DNA of 64,000 nucleotides from Fodinibacter luteus (GTDB lineage: Bacteria > Actinomycetota > Actinomycetes > Actinomycetales > Dermatophilaceae): assembly GCF_039541575.1 (NCBI RefSeq), contig NZ_BAABGM010000001.1, positions 1-64,000 of the forward strand. Direction: 5' to 3'. The number at the start of each line of letters is the position of its first letter. Within the stretch, counting starts at the first letter, position 1. Below, in pieces: positions 51,217 to 60,150 of the stretch. A program made the position numbers and the translations under genes. The notes under the pieces were generated by a model. The model was given only the letters and a program-made list of their open reading frames with translations, searched no databases and had not been told where the DNA came from.

Positions 51217-52842
51217 GTGTCATCAGCACCCGCGCCGACGGCGCCCCACGAGTACCCCGAGAAGATCGACGCGGCCGTCCTCACGGTCGCCGGCGTCGTC
51301 GTCCTCGGCGCCATCATGTCGATCCTCGACATCACCGTCGTCAACGTCGCGCTGCCGACCTTCCAGGTCGAGTTCGGCACCCCGGGGAACCCGCTGCCCT
51401 ACTCCACGGTCGCGTGGACGGTCACCGCCTACACGCTGGCCCTCGCGACCGTCATCCCGATGACGGGGTGGGCCGCCGACCGGTTCGGGACCAAGCGGCT
51501 CTACATGACGGCGCTGCTGCTGTTCACCTTGGGCTCGGTGCTGTGCGCGATGGCCGCGACGATCGAGGCCCTCATCGCGTTCCGCGTCCTCCAGGGCCTC
51601 GGTGGCGGCATGCTCATGCCGCTCGGCATGACGATCATGACCCGCGCCGCCGGGCCCGCCCGGATGGGCCGCCTCATGGCGATCCTCGGCATCCCGATGC
51701 TGCTCGGCCCGATCTTCGGCCCGATCCTCGGCGGCTGGCTCATCGAGAACTACTCGTGGCACTGGATCTTCCTCATCAACCTGCCGATCGGCGCCATCGC
51801 GATCGTCTACGCCTGGCGGGTCCTGCCCTCCGACCGCCCGGAGCCCTCGGAGTCCTTCGACTGGGTCGGCATGGCCCTCATGTCGCCGGGCCTCGCGCTG
51901 TTCCTCTACGGCGTCTCCTCGATCCCGGGTGAGGGGACCTTCTTCTCCGCCAAGGTCGTCGTCCCGGGCACCATCGGCCTGCTCATGGTCGCCGGCTTCG
52001 TCGTCTGGAGCTTCCGTCCGGTCCACCCCCTGCTCGACCTGCGCCTGTTCCGGAACCGCAACCTCACCGTCTCGGTCATCACGATGTTCCTCTTCGCGGC
52101 GGCCTTCTTCGGCGGCCTGCTCCTCGTGCCGACCTACTTCCAGCAGGTCCGGGGGGAGAGCGCGCTCGAGGCCGGGTGGCTCATGGCCGTGCAGGGCCTC
52201 GGCGCGATGATCACGATGCCGATCGCGGGCGCCCTCGTGGACCGGCTGCCGGTCGGTCGCATCGTCCCCTTCGGGCTCGTGCTCATCATCGGCGGCATGT
52301 ACGCGCTGACCCAGCTCACGGCGACGACGAGCTACTCGTTCATCCTCCCCGTGCTCTTCGTCATGGGGCTGGGCATGGGCGCGACGATGATGCCCCTCAT
52401 GACCTCGGCGCTGAAGACGCTGAAGTCGCACGAGGTCGCCCGCGGCTCGACGCTGCTCAACATCAGCCAGCAGATCGCCTCCTCGATCGGTGTCGCCATC
52501 ATGTCCGTCGTGCTCACGAACGGGCTCAACGACGACCCGCTGCTCAGGGCCGCCGCGGCCTTCGAGGAGGCGACCGCCGGCCTCACCGACGAGGCCCAGA
52601 TCGGCCAGGTCGCCGCCCGGTTCCCCGAGGTCGCGGCGCTGCTCGCCCGGGGCCAGGAGGCCTTCATGGCAGCCGTCCACGAGGCGATGGCCGTGGCCTT
52701 CGCGAACACCTTCTGGGTCGCCGCGATCCTGCTCACCCTGACCCTCGTCCCGGCCTGGTTCCTCCCGCGCCGGCACGAGGAGTCGCACCTGCTCGACGAC
52801 GCCACGGCCGACGAGGTCGCGCCGCCCATCGTCCTGCACTGA
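51217..52842 (+). CDS. DHA2-family MFS drug exporter (EmrB/QacA type)
   Basis: Proton-driven multidrug exporter, 541 residues with about 14 helices. LDITVVNVALPTFQVEF (motif D1), GWAADRFGTKRLY (motif A), AFRVLQGLGGGMLMPLGMTI (motif B) and GPIFGPILGGWLIENYSWHWIFLINLPIG (motif C) define DHA2. GTG 51217 is preceded by GGAG at suitable spacing. A cytoplasmic tail of about 30 residues is rich in His and acidic residues. No TetR/MarR regulator is adjacent. Confidence 0.92.
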   Translation: MSSAPAPTAPHEYPEKIDAAVLTVAGVVVLGAIMSILDITVVNVALPTFQVEFGTPGNPLPYSTVAWTVTAYTLALATVIPMTGWAADRFGTKRLYMTALLLFTLGSVLCAMAATIEALIAFRVLQGLGGGMLMPLGMTIMTRAAGPARMGRLMAILGIPMLLGPIFGPILGGWLIENYSWHWIFLINLPIGAIAIVYAWRVLPSDRPEPSESFDWVGMALMSPGLALFLYGVSSIPGEGTFFSAKVVVPGTIGLLMVAGFVVWSFRPVHPLLDLRLFRNRNLTVSVITMFLFAAAFFGGLLLVPTYFQQVRGESALEAGWLMAVQGLGAMITMPIAGALVDRLPVGRIVPFGLVLIIGGMYALTQLTATTSYSFILPVLFVMGLGMGATMMPLMTSALKTLKSHEVARGSTLLNISQQIASSIGVAIMSVVLTNGLNDDPLLRAAAAFEEATAGLTDEAQIGQVAARFPEVAALLARGQEAFMAAVHEAMAVAFANTFWVAAILLTLTLVPAWFLPRRHEESHLLDDATADEVAPPIVLH

Positions 52843-52867
52843 CCGCGCCCCGGGGCCGGCATCCGTC

Positions 52868-53920
52868 ATGCTGGGGCCCGTGCAGCCGGGAGCGTGGAAC
52901 GCCATCACCGACGTCGAGGGGGTGCGGGTCGGCCATGCGACCCGGGACGAGCCGGGCTGGCTCACCGGGGTCACCGTCGTCGTCGCGCCGCCCGGCACCG
53001 TCGGCGGCGTCGACGTGCGCGGCGGCGGGCCGGGCACCCGCGAGACCGACCTGCTCGACCCGAGCCGCTCGGTGGACACCGTGGATGCCGTCGTCGTCGC
53101 GGGCGGCAGCGCGTTCGGCCTCGCGAGCGCCGACGGCGTCATGGCCGGGCTCTGGCAGGACGGGCTCGGTTGGCCGGTCGGCACGCAGCCGCACGAGGTC
53201 GTGCCCATCGTGCCGGCAGCGATCCTGTTCGACCTCGGGCGCGGCGGCGACTGGAGCCACCACCCCGGTCGCGACGACGGCCTGGCCGCCTACCGGTCCG
53301 CGACGTCCGGCCCGGTGACCGAGGGCTCGGTCGGCGCGGGGACCGGCGCGATGACCGGCGGGCTGCGCGGTGGGGTCGGCACGGCATCCGTGGTGCTGTC
53401 CTCGGGTGCGACCGTCGGCGCCCTCGTCGTCGTCAACGCGGTGGGCTCGGCGTGGGACCTCGCCGGGTCGCTCCTCGCCCGCCCGCTGCTCACCGACGCG
53501 GAGGCCGCCGCCCTCCCCGACCCGGACCCGGCGGCCGCGGCGGCCCACCGGGTGGAGCAGGAGGCGGCCCTGGCCGCCCTCGTCGCGGGGGCCGCCACGA
53601 CCCTCGGCGTCGTCGCGACCGACGCGGTGCTCACGAAGTCCGGATGCCGCGCCCTGGCCGGCGTCGCCCACGACGGCTTCGCGCGGGCGCTCACCCCGGT
53701 GCACACGACCTTCGACGGCGACGCGGTCTTCGCCCTGTCGACGGGCACCGGGCCGCAGCCGTCCCGCGTCGAGCTCGTCGAGCTGCAGACCGCCGCGGCC
53801 GACACCGTCGCCCGGGCCATCGCCCGCGGCGTGCTCGCCGCCACGTCGGTGGACCGCGCGGCCGACGGGGGCGTCGCCCTGCGCTCGTACCGCGACGCGC
53901 TGACGCGCCACCCGGGCTGA
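52868..53920 (+). CDS. P1-family (DmpA/S58) peptidase
   Basis: Self-processing Ntn-type aminopeptidase family, 350 residues. NAITDVEGVRVGHAT is the family opening; VVAGGSAFGLASADGVMAGL and TEGSVGAGTGAMTGG are core motifs, and VLTKSGCRALAGVAHDGFARAL is near the C-terminus. The nucleophile is predicted just after the AVGSAWDL-type cleavage area, but I could not fix it. GTG 52880 is a plausible shorter start (QPGAWNAITDVEG), with CATGCT as its -10. It ends eight bases before the convergent guaB stop. Confidence 0.88.
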   Translation: MLGPVQPGAWNAITDVEGVRVGHATRDEPGWLTGVTVVVAPPGTVGGVDVRGGGPGTRETDLLDPSRSVDTVDAVVVAGGSAFGLASADGVMAGLWQDGLGWPVGTQPHEVVPIVPAAILFDLGRGGDWSHHPGRDDGLAAYRSATSGPVTEGSVGAGTGAMTGGLRGGVGTASVVLSSGATVGALVVVNAVGSAWDLAGSLLARPLLTDAEAAALPDPDPAAAAAHRVEQEAALAALVAGAATTLGVVATDAVLTKSGCRALAGVAHDGFARALTPVHTTFDGDAVFALSTGTGPQPSRVELVELQTAAADTVARAIARGVLAATSVDRAADGGVALRSYRDALTRHPG

Positions 53921-53927
53921 GCGGGGC

Positions 53928-55532
53928 TCAGCCCTGCGAGGTGTAGTTCGGTGCCTCGACGATGCCGGTGATGTCGTGGGGGTGCGACTCGCGCAGGCCC
54001 GCCGTCGTGATGCGGATGAACCGGCCCCTCGCCTTCAGCTCGGGGACGGTGCGTGCGCCGACGTAGAACATCGACTGGTGCAGGCCGCCGATGAGCTGGT
54101 GGGCCACCGCGCCGACCGGGCCGCGGTAGGCGACCTGGCCCTCGATGCCCTCGGGGACGATCTTGTCGTCGGAGGTGACGTCGGCCTGGAAGTAGCGGTC
54201 CTTGGAGTAGGACTTCTTGCCGCGCGAGGACATCGCCCCGAGCGACCCCATGCCGCGGTAGGCCTTGAACTGCTTGCCGTTGATGAAGACGAGCTCGCCC
54301 GGCGACTCCTCGCAGCCGGCGAGCAGCGACCCGATCATGACGGTGTCGGCCCCGGCGACGAGGGCCTTGGCGATGTCGCCGGAGTACTGCAGCCCGCCGT
54401 CGCCGATGAGCGGCACCCCGGCGGGACCGCAGGCGAGCGACGCCTGGTGGATGGCCGTGACCTGGGGGACGCCGACGCCGGCGACGACCCGGGTCGTGCA
54501 GATCGACCCCGGCCCGACACCGACCTTGACGGCGTCGACGCCGGCGTCGATGAGGGCCTGGGCGCCGGCCCGGGTGGCGACGTTGCCGCCGATGACCTGG
54601 ACGTGCCGCGTCGCGGGGTCGGCCTTGACGCGCTCGATCATCTCGAGGAGGAGGCGGGCGTGGCCGTGGGCGGTGTCGACGACGAGCACGTCGACGCCGG
54701 CCTCGACGAGGGTCGTCGCCCGCTGCCAGGCCTCGCCGAAGTAGCCGACCGCAGCGCCCACGAGGAGGCGGCCGTCGGCATCCTTGCTGGCGTTCGGGAA
54801 CTGCTCGGACTTCACGAAGTCCTTGACCGTGATGAGCCCGCGCAGGCGCCCCTCGTCGTCGACGATCGGCAGCCGCTCGCGCTTGTGCTGGCGCAGCAGG
54901 AGGGTGGCCTCGTCGTGGCTGATGCCGACGTGCCCGGTGATGAGCGGCATCGGGGTCATGACCTCGCGCACGAGCGTGTGCCCCCACGCGGCGACGGGGG
55001 TGAAGCGCAGGTCGCGGTTCGTCACGATGCCCAGGAGGTGGTCTCCCGGGTCGACGACCGGCAGCCCGGAGACGCGGTAGCGGCCGCAGATCTCGTCGAG
55101 CTCCTCGAGGGTGGCGTCGGGGCCGATCGTGACCGGGTTGGAGATCATGCCGGTCTGGGTGCGCTTGACGAGGTCGACCTGGTAGGCCTGGTCCTCGATC
55201 GACAGGTTGCGGTGGAGGATGCCGAGGCCGCCGTGCCGCGCCATGGCGATCGCCATGCGGGCCTCGGTGACGGTGTCCATCGCCGCCGAGACGAGCGGCA
55301 CCCGGAGCGAGATGCCGCGGGTGAGCCGGGACGTCGTGTCGACCTCGCTCGGGACGACGTCGGTCTCCCCGGGCTGGAGGAGCACGTCGTCGTACGTGAG
55401 ACCGAGCTCGGCGAACGGGGATGCCGGGGCCGGCTCGGCCGTCGTCGCGACGACCGCGGGCGCCTCGGCGAGGGCGGCGCCCCCGAGGTCGCGGTCGGGG
55501 GCCGTGCTCGTCTCGTCGACTCCGAGGCTCAT
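53928..55532 (-). CDS. guaB: IMP dehydrogenase
   Basis: NAD-dependent oxidation of IMP to XMP, the committed step to GMP. 534 residues. N-terminal LTYDDVLLQPGETDVVPSEV, paired CBS domains (about 135-250: PVTIGPDATLEEL, GIVTNRDLRF, GLITVKDFVKS), the catalytic loop GPGSICTTRVVAGVGVPQ with its Cys, the GDGGLQYSGDIAKALVAGADTVMIG phosphate site and the flap motif KSYSKDRY. ATG 55532 is chosen; a GTG at 55535 is one codon upstream. It is the guaB2 counterpart beside guaB3. Confidence 0.97.
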   Translation of the reverse strand: MSLGVDETSTAPDRDLGGAALAEAPAVVATTAEPAPASPFAELGLTYDDVLLQPGETDVVPSEVDTTSRLTRGISLRVPLVSAAMDTVTEARMAIAMARHGGLGILHRNLSIEDQAYQVDLVKRTQTGMISNPVTIGPDATLEELDEICGRYRVSGLPVVDPGDHLLGIVTNRDLRFTPVAAWGHTLVREVMTPMPLITGHVGISHDEATLLLRQHKRERLPIVDDEGRLRGLITVKDFVKSEQFPNASKDADGRLLVGAAVGYFGEAWQRATTLVEAGVDVLVVDTAHGHARLLLEMIERVKADPATRHVQVIGGNVATRAGAQALIDAGVDAVKVGVGPGSICTTRVVAGVGVPQVTAIHQASLACGPAGVPLIGDGGLQYSGDIAKALVAGADTVMIGSLLAGCEESPGELVFINGKQFKAYRGMGSLGAMSSRGKKSYSKDRYFQADVTSDDKIVPEGIEGQVAYRGPVGAVAHQLIGGLHQSMFYVGARTVPELKARGRFIRITTAGLRESHPHDITGIVEAPNYTSQG

Positions 55533-55777
55533 CACCCGATTCTACGGGGTGCGCCGACGTGGCCCGACACCTCACGCCGGTTCCGGCCGCCGGACGGTCG
55601 AGGCCCAGAGCCTTCGGAATCCGTACTCGACGACATCCATGGTCAGAGGCCCTTTTCGGGCGTCACCGGGGGTCTTGACCAAGTCCTTACCAAAGGATTG
55701 CCCACCGTGTACCAACCCGCTTCTAGCGTGAAGCCCTGGCCGCTCAGCGAGCGGCACCACCACGCACGGAGGTACGC
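55533..55777. promoter_or_regulatory. Divergent guaB-whiB intergenic region
   Basis: About 245 bases with no gene. TCCTT-ACCA-AAGGA (55684-55697) is a perfect short inverted repeat, and TAGCGT (55724-55729) is the likely whiB -10, giving a leader of about 40 bases with GGAGG before the ATG. A TTGCCC at 55698-55703 is too far (20 bases) to be a good -35, as usual for activator-dependent whiB promoters. Confidence 0.45.
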
Positions 55778-56068
55778 ATGGCCGAGATCACCCGACTGCC
55801 CGGTCCCGTGGCCGACCTGTGGGAGTGGCAGTTCGACGGCTCGTGCCGCCGGGTCGGTCCCGAGGTGTTCTTCCACCCCGAGGGCGAGCGCGGCAGCAAG
55901 CGACGCACCCGAGCCCGCGCCGCCAAGGAGATCTGCCTGTCGTGCCCCGTGCTCCAGCAGTGCCGCAGCCACGCGCTCGCCGTCCGCGAGCCGTACGGCG
56001 TGTGGGGCGGGCTCACCGAGGACGAGCGGGAGTCGTACTACGCGCGCGGGCGGCACATCGCGTCCTGA
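55778..56068 (+). CDS. whiB3: WhiB-family Fe-S transcriptional regulator (WhiB3-like)
   Basis: Fe-S cluster regulator acting with the primary sigma factor. 96 residues. Four cluster cysteines: Cys23 (DGSCRR), then CLSC and the last in VLQQC (about 53, 56, 62), with the VWGGLTEDE turn (G[VI]WGG motif) near 75. A basic C-terminus (YYARGRHIAS) is short. From memory it is closest to mycobacterial WhiB3, which lies near groEL1 and guaB2 there too. GGAGG precedes ATG 55778. Confidence 0.93.
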   Translation: MAEITRLPGPVADLWEWQFDGSCRRVGPEVFFHPEGERGSKRRTRARAAKEICLSCPVLQQCRSHALAVREPYGVWGGLTEDERESYYARGRHIAS

Positions 56069-56197
56069 CCGCGGTGGGTGCACCGCGGTCGGCGCCGGAC
56101 CCGGGGGGCGAGGGGCGGTCCGGGTCGCAGAACGTCCCTGGGGCGGGGCGTCCTGCGACCCGGACGGGGGCCGCGCCGGTCGGCGTAGCCTGAGCCG

Positions 56198-56425
56198 GTG
56201 AGCACCCCCGTCGACGTCCCCATCCGTGACGCGTCGATCCGGCTCGGCCAGCTGCTCAAGCTCGCGGGGGTCGTCGACGACGGGGCGATGGCCCGTGAGG
56301 TCGTCGAGCGCGGCCTCGTCGCCGTCAACGGTGAGGTCGACACCCGTCGTGGGCGCCAGGTGCGCCCCGGTGACGTCGTGACCCTCGAGGGCGCCACCCT
56401 GCACGTCACCGCCGCCGCCACCTGA
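56198..56425 (+). CDS. S4-domain RNA-binding protein
   Basis: A 75-residue YbcJ/RqcP-like S4 domain: IRLGQLLKLAGVVDDGAMAREVVERGLVAVNGEVDTRRGRQVRPGD is the complete alpha-L fold. Such stand-alone S4 proteins bind rRNA or tRNA, some at the ribosome. GTG 56198 follows TAGCCT (56186-56191) by six bases, so the mRNA is probably leaderless. The gene is isolated and ends just before repeat copy C. Confidence 0.88.
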   Translation: MSTPVDVPIRDASIRLGQLLKLAGVVDDGAMAREVVERGLVAVNGEVDTRRGRQVRPGDVVTLEGATLHVTAAAT

Positions 56426-56446
56426 CCACCCCCCGCCCGCCCCTTC

Positions 56447-56520
56447 CGCGGGCTCAGGAGCACTTCGCCGAGTCAGGGTCGAGCAGCACCCTGAGTCGAC
56501 GGGGTGCTCCTGAGTTCGCG
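56447..56520. repeat. 74-bp palindromic intergenic repeat, copy C
   Basis: Third member of the repeat family, again exactly 74 bases, with GGCTCAGGAGCACTTCG and GGTGCTCCTGAG arms and an inner TCAGGGT/ACCCTGA stem. It lies between convergent S4 and groEL genes, 22 bases after the S4 stop. Confidence 0.8.
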
Positions 56521-56609
56521 AGACACACGACGGGATGCCGCCCGCTCGGGTGAGCGGACGGCATCCGTCGTCGTGCGGGTGCGCCGTCGAACGGCGCGGG
56601 AGCGAGGGC

Positions 56610-58226
56610 TCAGTGGCCGTGCCCGTGGCCCTGGCCACCGGCGGCGGCCGGCTCCTCCTCCTTCTTGTCGACGACGAGGGTGTCCGTCGTGAGCACCATC
56701 GAGGCGATCGAGGCCGCGTTGCGCAGCGCCGAGCGGGTCACCTTGACGGGGTCGATGACGCCGGCCTTGACGAGGTCCTCGTACTCGCCGGAGGCGGCGT
56801 TGAGGCCCATGCCCGGCTCGAGGCCCTGCACCTGGGCGACGGCGACGTAGCCCTGCAGGCCCGCGTTCTCGGCGATCCAGCGCAGCGGCTCGGCCGCGGC
56901 CTTGCGCACGATCGACGCGCCGACCTGCTCGTCGTCCTCGAGCCCGAGGCCGTCGATGACCTTGACGGCCTGGATGAGGGCCGAGCCGCCACCGGCGACG
57001 ATGCCCTCCTCGATGGCCGCGCGGGTCGCCGAGATGGCGTCCTCGATGCGGTGCTTCTTCTCCTTGAGCTCGACCTCGGTGTGCGCGCCGACCTTGATGA
57101 CGCAGACGCCGCCGGCGAGCTTGGCGAGCCGCTCCTGGAGCTTCTCGCGGTCCCAGTCGGAGTCGGTGCGCTCGATCTCCTGCTTGATCTGCGCGACCCG
57201 GCCCGAGACGTCCTCGTGGGCGCCGGCACCGTCGATGATCGTCGTCGAGTCCTTGGTGACGACGATGCGGCGGGCCTGGCCGAGGACGTCGAGACCGACC
57301 TGGTCGAGCTTGAGCCCGACCTCCTCGGCGACGACCTGGCCGCCGGTGAGGACGGCCATGTCCTGCAGCATCGCCTTGCGGCGGTCGCCGAAGCCGGGCG
57401 CCTTGACCGCGACGACGTTGAACGTGCCACGGATCTTGTTGACGACGAGCGTCGACAGCGCCTCGCCGTCGACGTCCTCGGCGATGACGAGGAGCGGCTT
57501 GCCGGCCTTGACGACCTTCTCGAGCACCGGGAGGACGTCGGCGATCGCCGAGATCTTGCCCTGGTTGATGAGCACGTAGGCGTCCTCGAGGACGGCCTCC
57601 ATGCGCTCGGCGTCGGAGATGAAGTACGGCGAGATGTAGCCCTTGTCGAACTGCATGCCCTCGGTGAACTCGAGCTCGGTGCTCGCGGTCGAGGACTCCT
57701 CGACGGTGATGACGCCGTCCTTGCCGACCTTGTCGAACGCGTCGGCGATCGTCGCGCCGATCTCCTCGTCCTGGGCCGAGAGCGCGGCGACCTGGGCGAT
57801 CTCCTCCTTGGACTCGATCTCGCGGGCCGTGCGCAGCAGCTCGTCGGAGACGGCCTCGACGGCCCGGTCCATGCCGCGCTTCAGGCCCGAGGGCGACGCG
57901 CCGGCCGCCACGTTGCGCAGGCCCTCGCGGACCATCGCCTGGGCGAGCACGGTCGCCGTCGTCGTGCCGTCACCGGCGACGTCGTTGGTCTTGGTCGCCA
58001 CCTCCTTCGCGAGCTGCGCGCCGAGGTTCTCGTAGGAGTCCTCGAGCTCGATCTCACGGGCGATCGTGACGCCGTCGTTCGTGATCGTCGGGGCGCCCCA
58101 CTTCTTGTCGATGACGACGTTGCGGCCCTTGGGGCCGAGCGTCACCTTGACGGCGTTCGCGAGCGCGTCGACGCCGCGCTCGAGCGACTTGCGGGCGGAG
58201 TCGTTGAACTCCAGTTCCTTGGCCAT
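56610..58226 (-). CDS. groEL: Chaperonin GroEL (GroEL1 type, His-rich tail)
   Basis: 60-kDa chaperonin subunit, 538 residues. KVTLGPKGRNVVIDKKWG, AGDGTTTATVLAQ (ATP site), SKEEIAQVAALSAQ and VEEGIVAGGGSAL-type motifs are intact. The C-terminus ends in GGQGHGHGH instead of the GGM-repeat tail, the mark of actinobacterial GroEL1 copies. A second groEL (GroEL2) is expected elsewhere. ATG 58226 has AGGA just upstream. Co-transcribed with groES 154 bases upstream, under CIRCE control. Confidence 0.97.
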   Translation of the reverse strand: MAKELEFNDSARKSLERGVDALANAVKVTLGPKGRNVVIDKKWGAPTITNDGVTIAREIELEDSYENLGAQLAKEVATKTNDVAGDGTTTATVLAQAMVREGLRNVAAGASPSGLKRGMDRAVEAVSDELLRTAREIESKEEIAQVAALSAQDEEIGATIADAFDKVGKDGVITVEESSTASTELEFTEGMQFDKGYISPYFISDAERMEAVLEDAYVLINQGKISAIADVLPVLEKVVKAGKPLLVIAEDVDGEALSTLVVNKIRGTFNVVAVKAPGFGDRRKAMLQDMAVLTGGQVVAEEVGLKLDQVGLDVLGQARRIVVTKDSTTIIDGAGAHEDVSGRVAQIKQEIERTDSDWDREKLQERLAKLAGGVCVIKVGAHTEVELKEKKHRIEDAISATRAAIEEGIVAGGGSALIQAVKVIDGLGLEDDEQVGASIVRKAAAEPLRWIAENAGLQGYVAVAQVQGLEPGMGLNAASGEYEDLVKAGVIDPVKVTRSALRNAASIASMVLTTDTLVVDKKEEEPAAAGGQGHGHGH

Positions 58227-58309
58227 GGATGTCCTTCGTTGTTCGGATGCCGGGCGCGCGGCTCGCGCTGCCCGCCGCAGGTGGGTGGTCGTTCGGGTCC
58301 GGCACCGGA

Positions 58310-58352
58310 CGCGCCCCGGTCACACCCGGTGGCGGGTGCGCACCGGGGCGCG
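58310..58352 (-). promoter_or_regulatory. Strong hairpin in the groES-groEL spacer
   Basis: CGCGCCCCGGT (58310-58320) pairs perfectly with ACCGGGGCGCG (58342-58352); inside, CACCCG/CGGGTG (58323-58328, 58333-58338) forms a second stem. It may act as a partial terminator or RNA-processing and stability site that sets the groES:groEL ratio. There is no U tract. Confidence 0.6.
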
Positions 58353-58380
58353 GTCACGGCATGCGGGTCTGCGTCGTGCG

Positions 58381-58674
58381 TCAGCCGACGACGGCGAGCA
58401 CGTCACGGGCGGAGAGGATGAGGTACTCCTCGCCGCCGTGCTTGATCTCGGTGCCGCCGTACTTGCTGTAGATGACGCGGTCGCCGACCTGGACGTCGAG
58501 CGGGACGCGGTTGCCCTTGTCGTCGATGCGGCCGGGGCCGACCGCGAGGACCTCGCCCTCCTGGGGCTTCTCCTTCGCGGTGTCCGGGATGACGAGACCG
58601 GACGCGGTCGTCTGCTCGGCCTCGAGGCTCTTGATGACGATGCGGTCCTCGAGCGGCTTGATGGAAACCGACAC
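58381..58674 (-). CDS. groES: Co-chaperonin GroES
   Basis: 10-kDa lid of the chaperonin, 97 residues. Family start SVSIKPLEDRIVIKSLEAEQ, mobile loop TTASGLVIPDTAKEKPQEGEV, AVGPGRIDDKGNRVPLDVQVGD and the final KHGGEEYLILSARDVLAVVG. The GTG start is set by GGGGAGGAG six bases upstream. First gene of the groESL operon. Confidence 0.97.
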   Translation of the reverse strand: MSVSIKPLEDRIVIKSLEAEQTTASGLVIPDTAKEKPQEGEVLAVGPGRIDDKGNRVPLDVQVGDRVIYSKYGGTEIKHGGEEYLILSARDVLAVVG

Positions 58675-58770
58675 GGTGTGCTCCTCCCCTGTGGGGTGAG
58701 TCGAAGTGGACGGGGACTGCGCGTCCGGGGCCGCTTCGCCGTCGCGGGGGTCGAGGAGGACCCGGCTGCG

Positions 58771-58797
58771 CTGGCACTCACCGTGGGCGAGTGCCAA
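58771..58797 (-). promoter_or_regulatory. CIRCE element 2 (HrcA operator)
   Basis: CTGGCACTC-N9-GAGTGCCAA, one of two CIRCE copies. It lies just after the expected start site, so HrcA bound here would block elongation or act in the leader. Confidence 0.85.
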
Positions 58798-58804
58798 TGA
58801 GCCA

Positions 58805-58834
58805 AATCTAGGTCGCTCGTTAGCACTCGGTCAA
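58805..58834 (-). promoter_or_regulatory. groESL promoter between the CIRCE elements
   Basis: On the minus strand TTGACC (58829-58834) lies inside the spacer of CIRCE 1 and TAGATT (58805-58810) follows after 18 bases. The start site would be near 58798, at the edge of CIRCE 2. Confidence 0.7.
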
Positions 58835-58846
58835 CTCGAGTGCCAG
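58820..58846 (-). promoter_or_regulatory. CIRCE element 1 (HrcA operator)
   Basis: TTAGCACTC-N9-GAGTGCCAG differs from the consensus TTAGCACTC-N9-GAGTGCTAA at two positions. It overlaps the -35 region of groESL. Confidence 0.9.
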
Positions 58847-58882
58847 AGGCCGGACGGTGGTGGCCGGCGAGGGGGCGGCGCA

Positions 58883-60139
58883 ATGGCATCATCTCCCCCC
58901 GTGGACGTCGGCATCGTGCGAGCTCTCGGGTCCCCCGAGGGCCGTGCGACGCTGCGGTCCCTGCCCCCCTACGACGAGCGCGAGGTGATGCGCCTCGGCG
59001 ACCGGCTGCGGCGCGAGGGCCACTCCCCCGAGCTCGTCGCCGCCCTCCTCACCCAGCAGCGGCTCCAGGCCCGGGCGGTCGCGAAGTTCGGCGAGTTCGC
59101 CGGCGACATGCTCTACACACCCGACGGCCTCGAGCAGGCGTCCCGGCTCGAGGTGGCGGCGACCCACGCCGGCCGGTTCTACAACGCGAGCCTCGCGACG
59201 GTGCACGACCTCGGCTGCGGCATCGGCTCCGACGCGGTCGCCATGTCGGCGCTCGGGGTCACCGTGCGCGGCGTCGACATCGACCCCGCGACGGCCGCGG
59301 TCGCCGACCTCAACCTGCGACCCTGGCCGGACTCGCGCGCCCGGGCGGGCCTGGCCGAGGAGTTCGAGCCCCCGCGCGACCCGTTGCGCTCCCGGGTCGG
59401 CGTCTGGCTCGACCCGGCCCGCCGGGTGCCGGGCCACACCGGGCGGCACGGGCGGATCAAGCGGGTGTTCCGGCTCGACGAGATCCGGCCGACGTGGGAG
59501 TTCGTGCTCCAGGTCGCGACGGCGGTGCCCGCCACCGGGGCCAAGCTCTCGCCCTCGATGCCGCACGACGCCATCCCGCTCGGCACCGAGGCGCAGTGGA
59601 CGTCCTTCGCCGGCGAGGTGCTCGAGTGCGCCGTGTGGTGGGGCCCGCTCGCCCAACGGCCCGGCCACAGCGCCCGCATCCTCGGCCCGGACCGCCCGCC
59701 CGTCGAGGTCGACCTCGAGATGGCCGAGCCCGACCCCCCGCTCGTCACCGGCGTCGACCGGGTCGGGCCCTGGCTCTACGAGCCCGACCGCGCCGTGACC
59801 CAGGCCGGGCTGCTCGGCGCGGTGACGGCGGCCACGCTCGGCAGCGAGGTCGACCGCGGCCTCGGTTACGTCGTCTCCGAGGCCGAGGTCGACATCCCGT
59901 TCGCTCGGCGCTACGCCGTGCTCGAGGTCATGCCGTTCAGCGTGCGCACCCTGCGGTCCTGGCTGCGGCAGCACGGCGTCACCGGCCTGACGATCAAGAA
60001 GCGCGGGGTGCGCCTGGACGACGACGAGCTGCGCCGCCAGCTGCGGATCTCGCGCAAGGCCGGCGACGGCGCCCAGCGGACGGTCATCCTCACCCGGGTC
60101 GCCGGCGAGCAGGTCGTCCTCGTCGTCGAGCCGGCCTGA
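58883..60139 (+). CDS. SAM-dependent methyltransferase with THUMP-like C-terminal domain
   Basis: Class I methyltransferase-like protein, 418 residues. Motif I is VHDLGCGIGSDAVAMSALG (about 105-123), then GVDIDPATAAVADLN. The C-terminal part (about 340-418: FSVRTLRSWLRQHGVTGLTIKKRGVRLDDDELRRQL) matches the THUMP-like domain of actinobacterial family members. The substrate is unknown, possibly RNA. GTG 58901 with CATCAT eight bases before it is an alternative, shorter start. Divergent from groES; it shares the CIRCE-bearing promoter region. Confidence 0.85.
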   Translation: MASSPPVDVGIVRALGSPEGRATLRSLPPYDEREVMRLGDRLRREGHSPELVAALLTQQRLQARAVAKFGEFAGDMLYTPDGLEQASRLEVAATHAGRFYNASLATVHDLGCGIGSDAVAMSALGVTVRGVDIDPATAAVADLNLRPWPDSRARAGLAEEFEPPRDPLRSRVGVWLDPARRVPGHTGRHGRIKRVFRLDEIRPTWEFVLQVATAVPATGAKLSPSMPHDAIPLGTEAQWTSFAGEVLECAVWWGPLAQRPGHSARILGPDRPPVEVDLEMAEPDPPLVTGVDRVGPWLYEPDRAVTQAGLLGAVTAATLGSEVDRGLGYVVSEAEVDIPFARRYAVLEVMPFSVRTLRSWLRQHGVTGLTIKKRGVRLDDDELRRQLRISRKAGDGAQRTVILTRVAGEQVVLVVEPA

Positions 60140-60150
60140 CCCCGCGGCGG

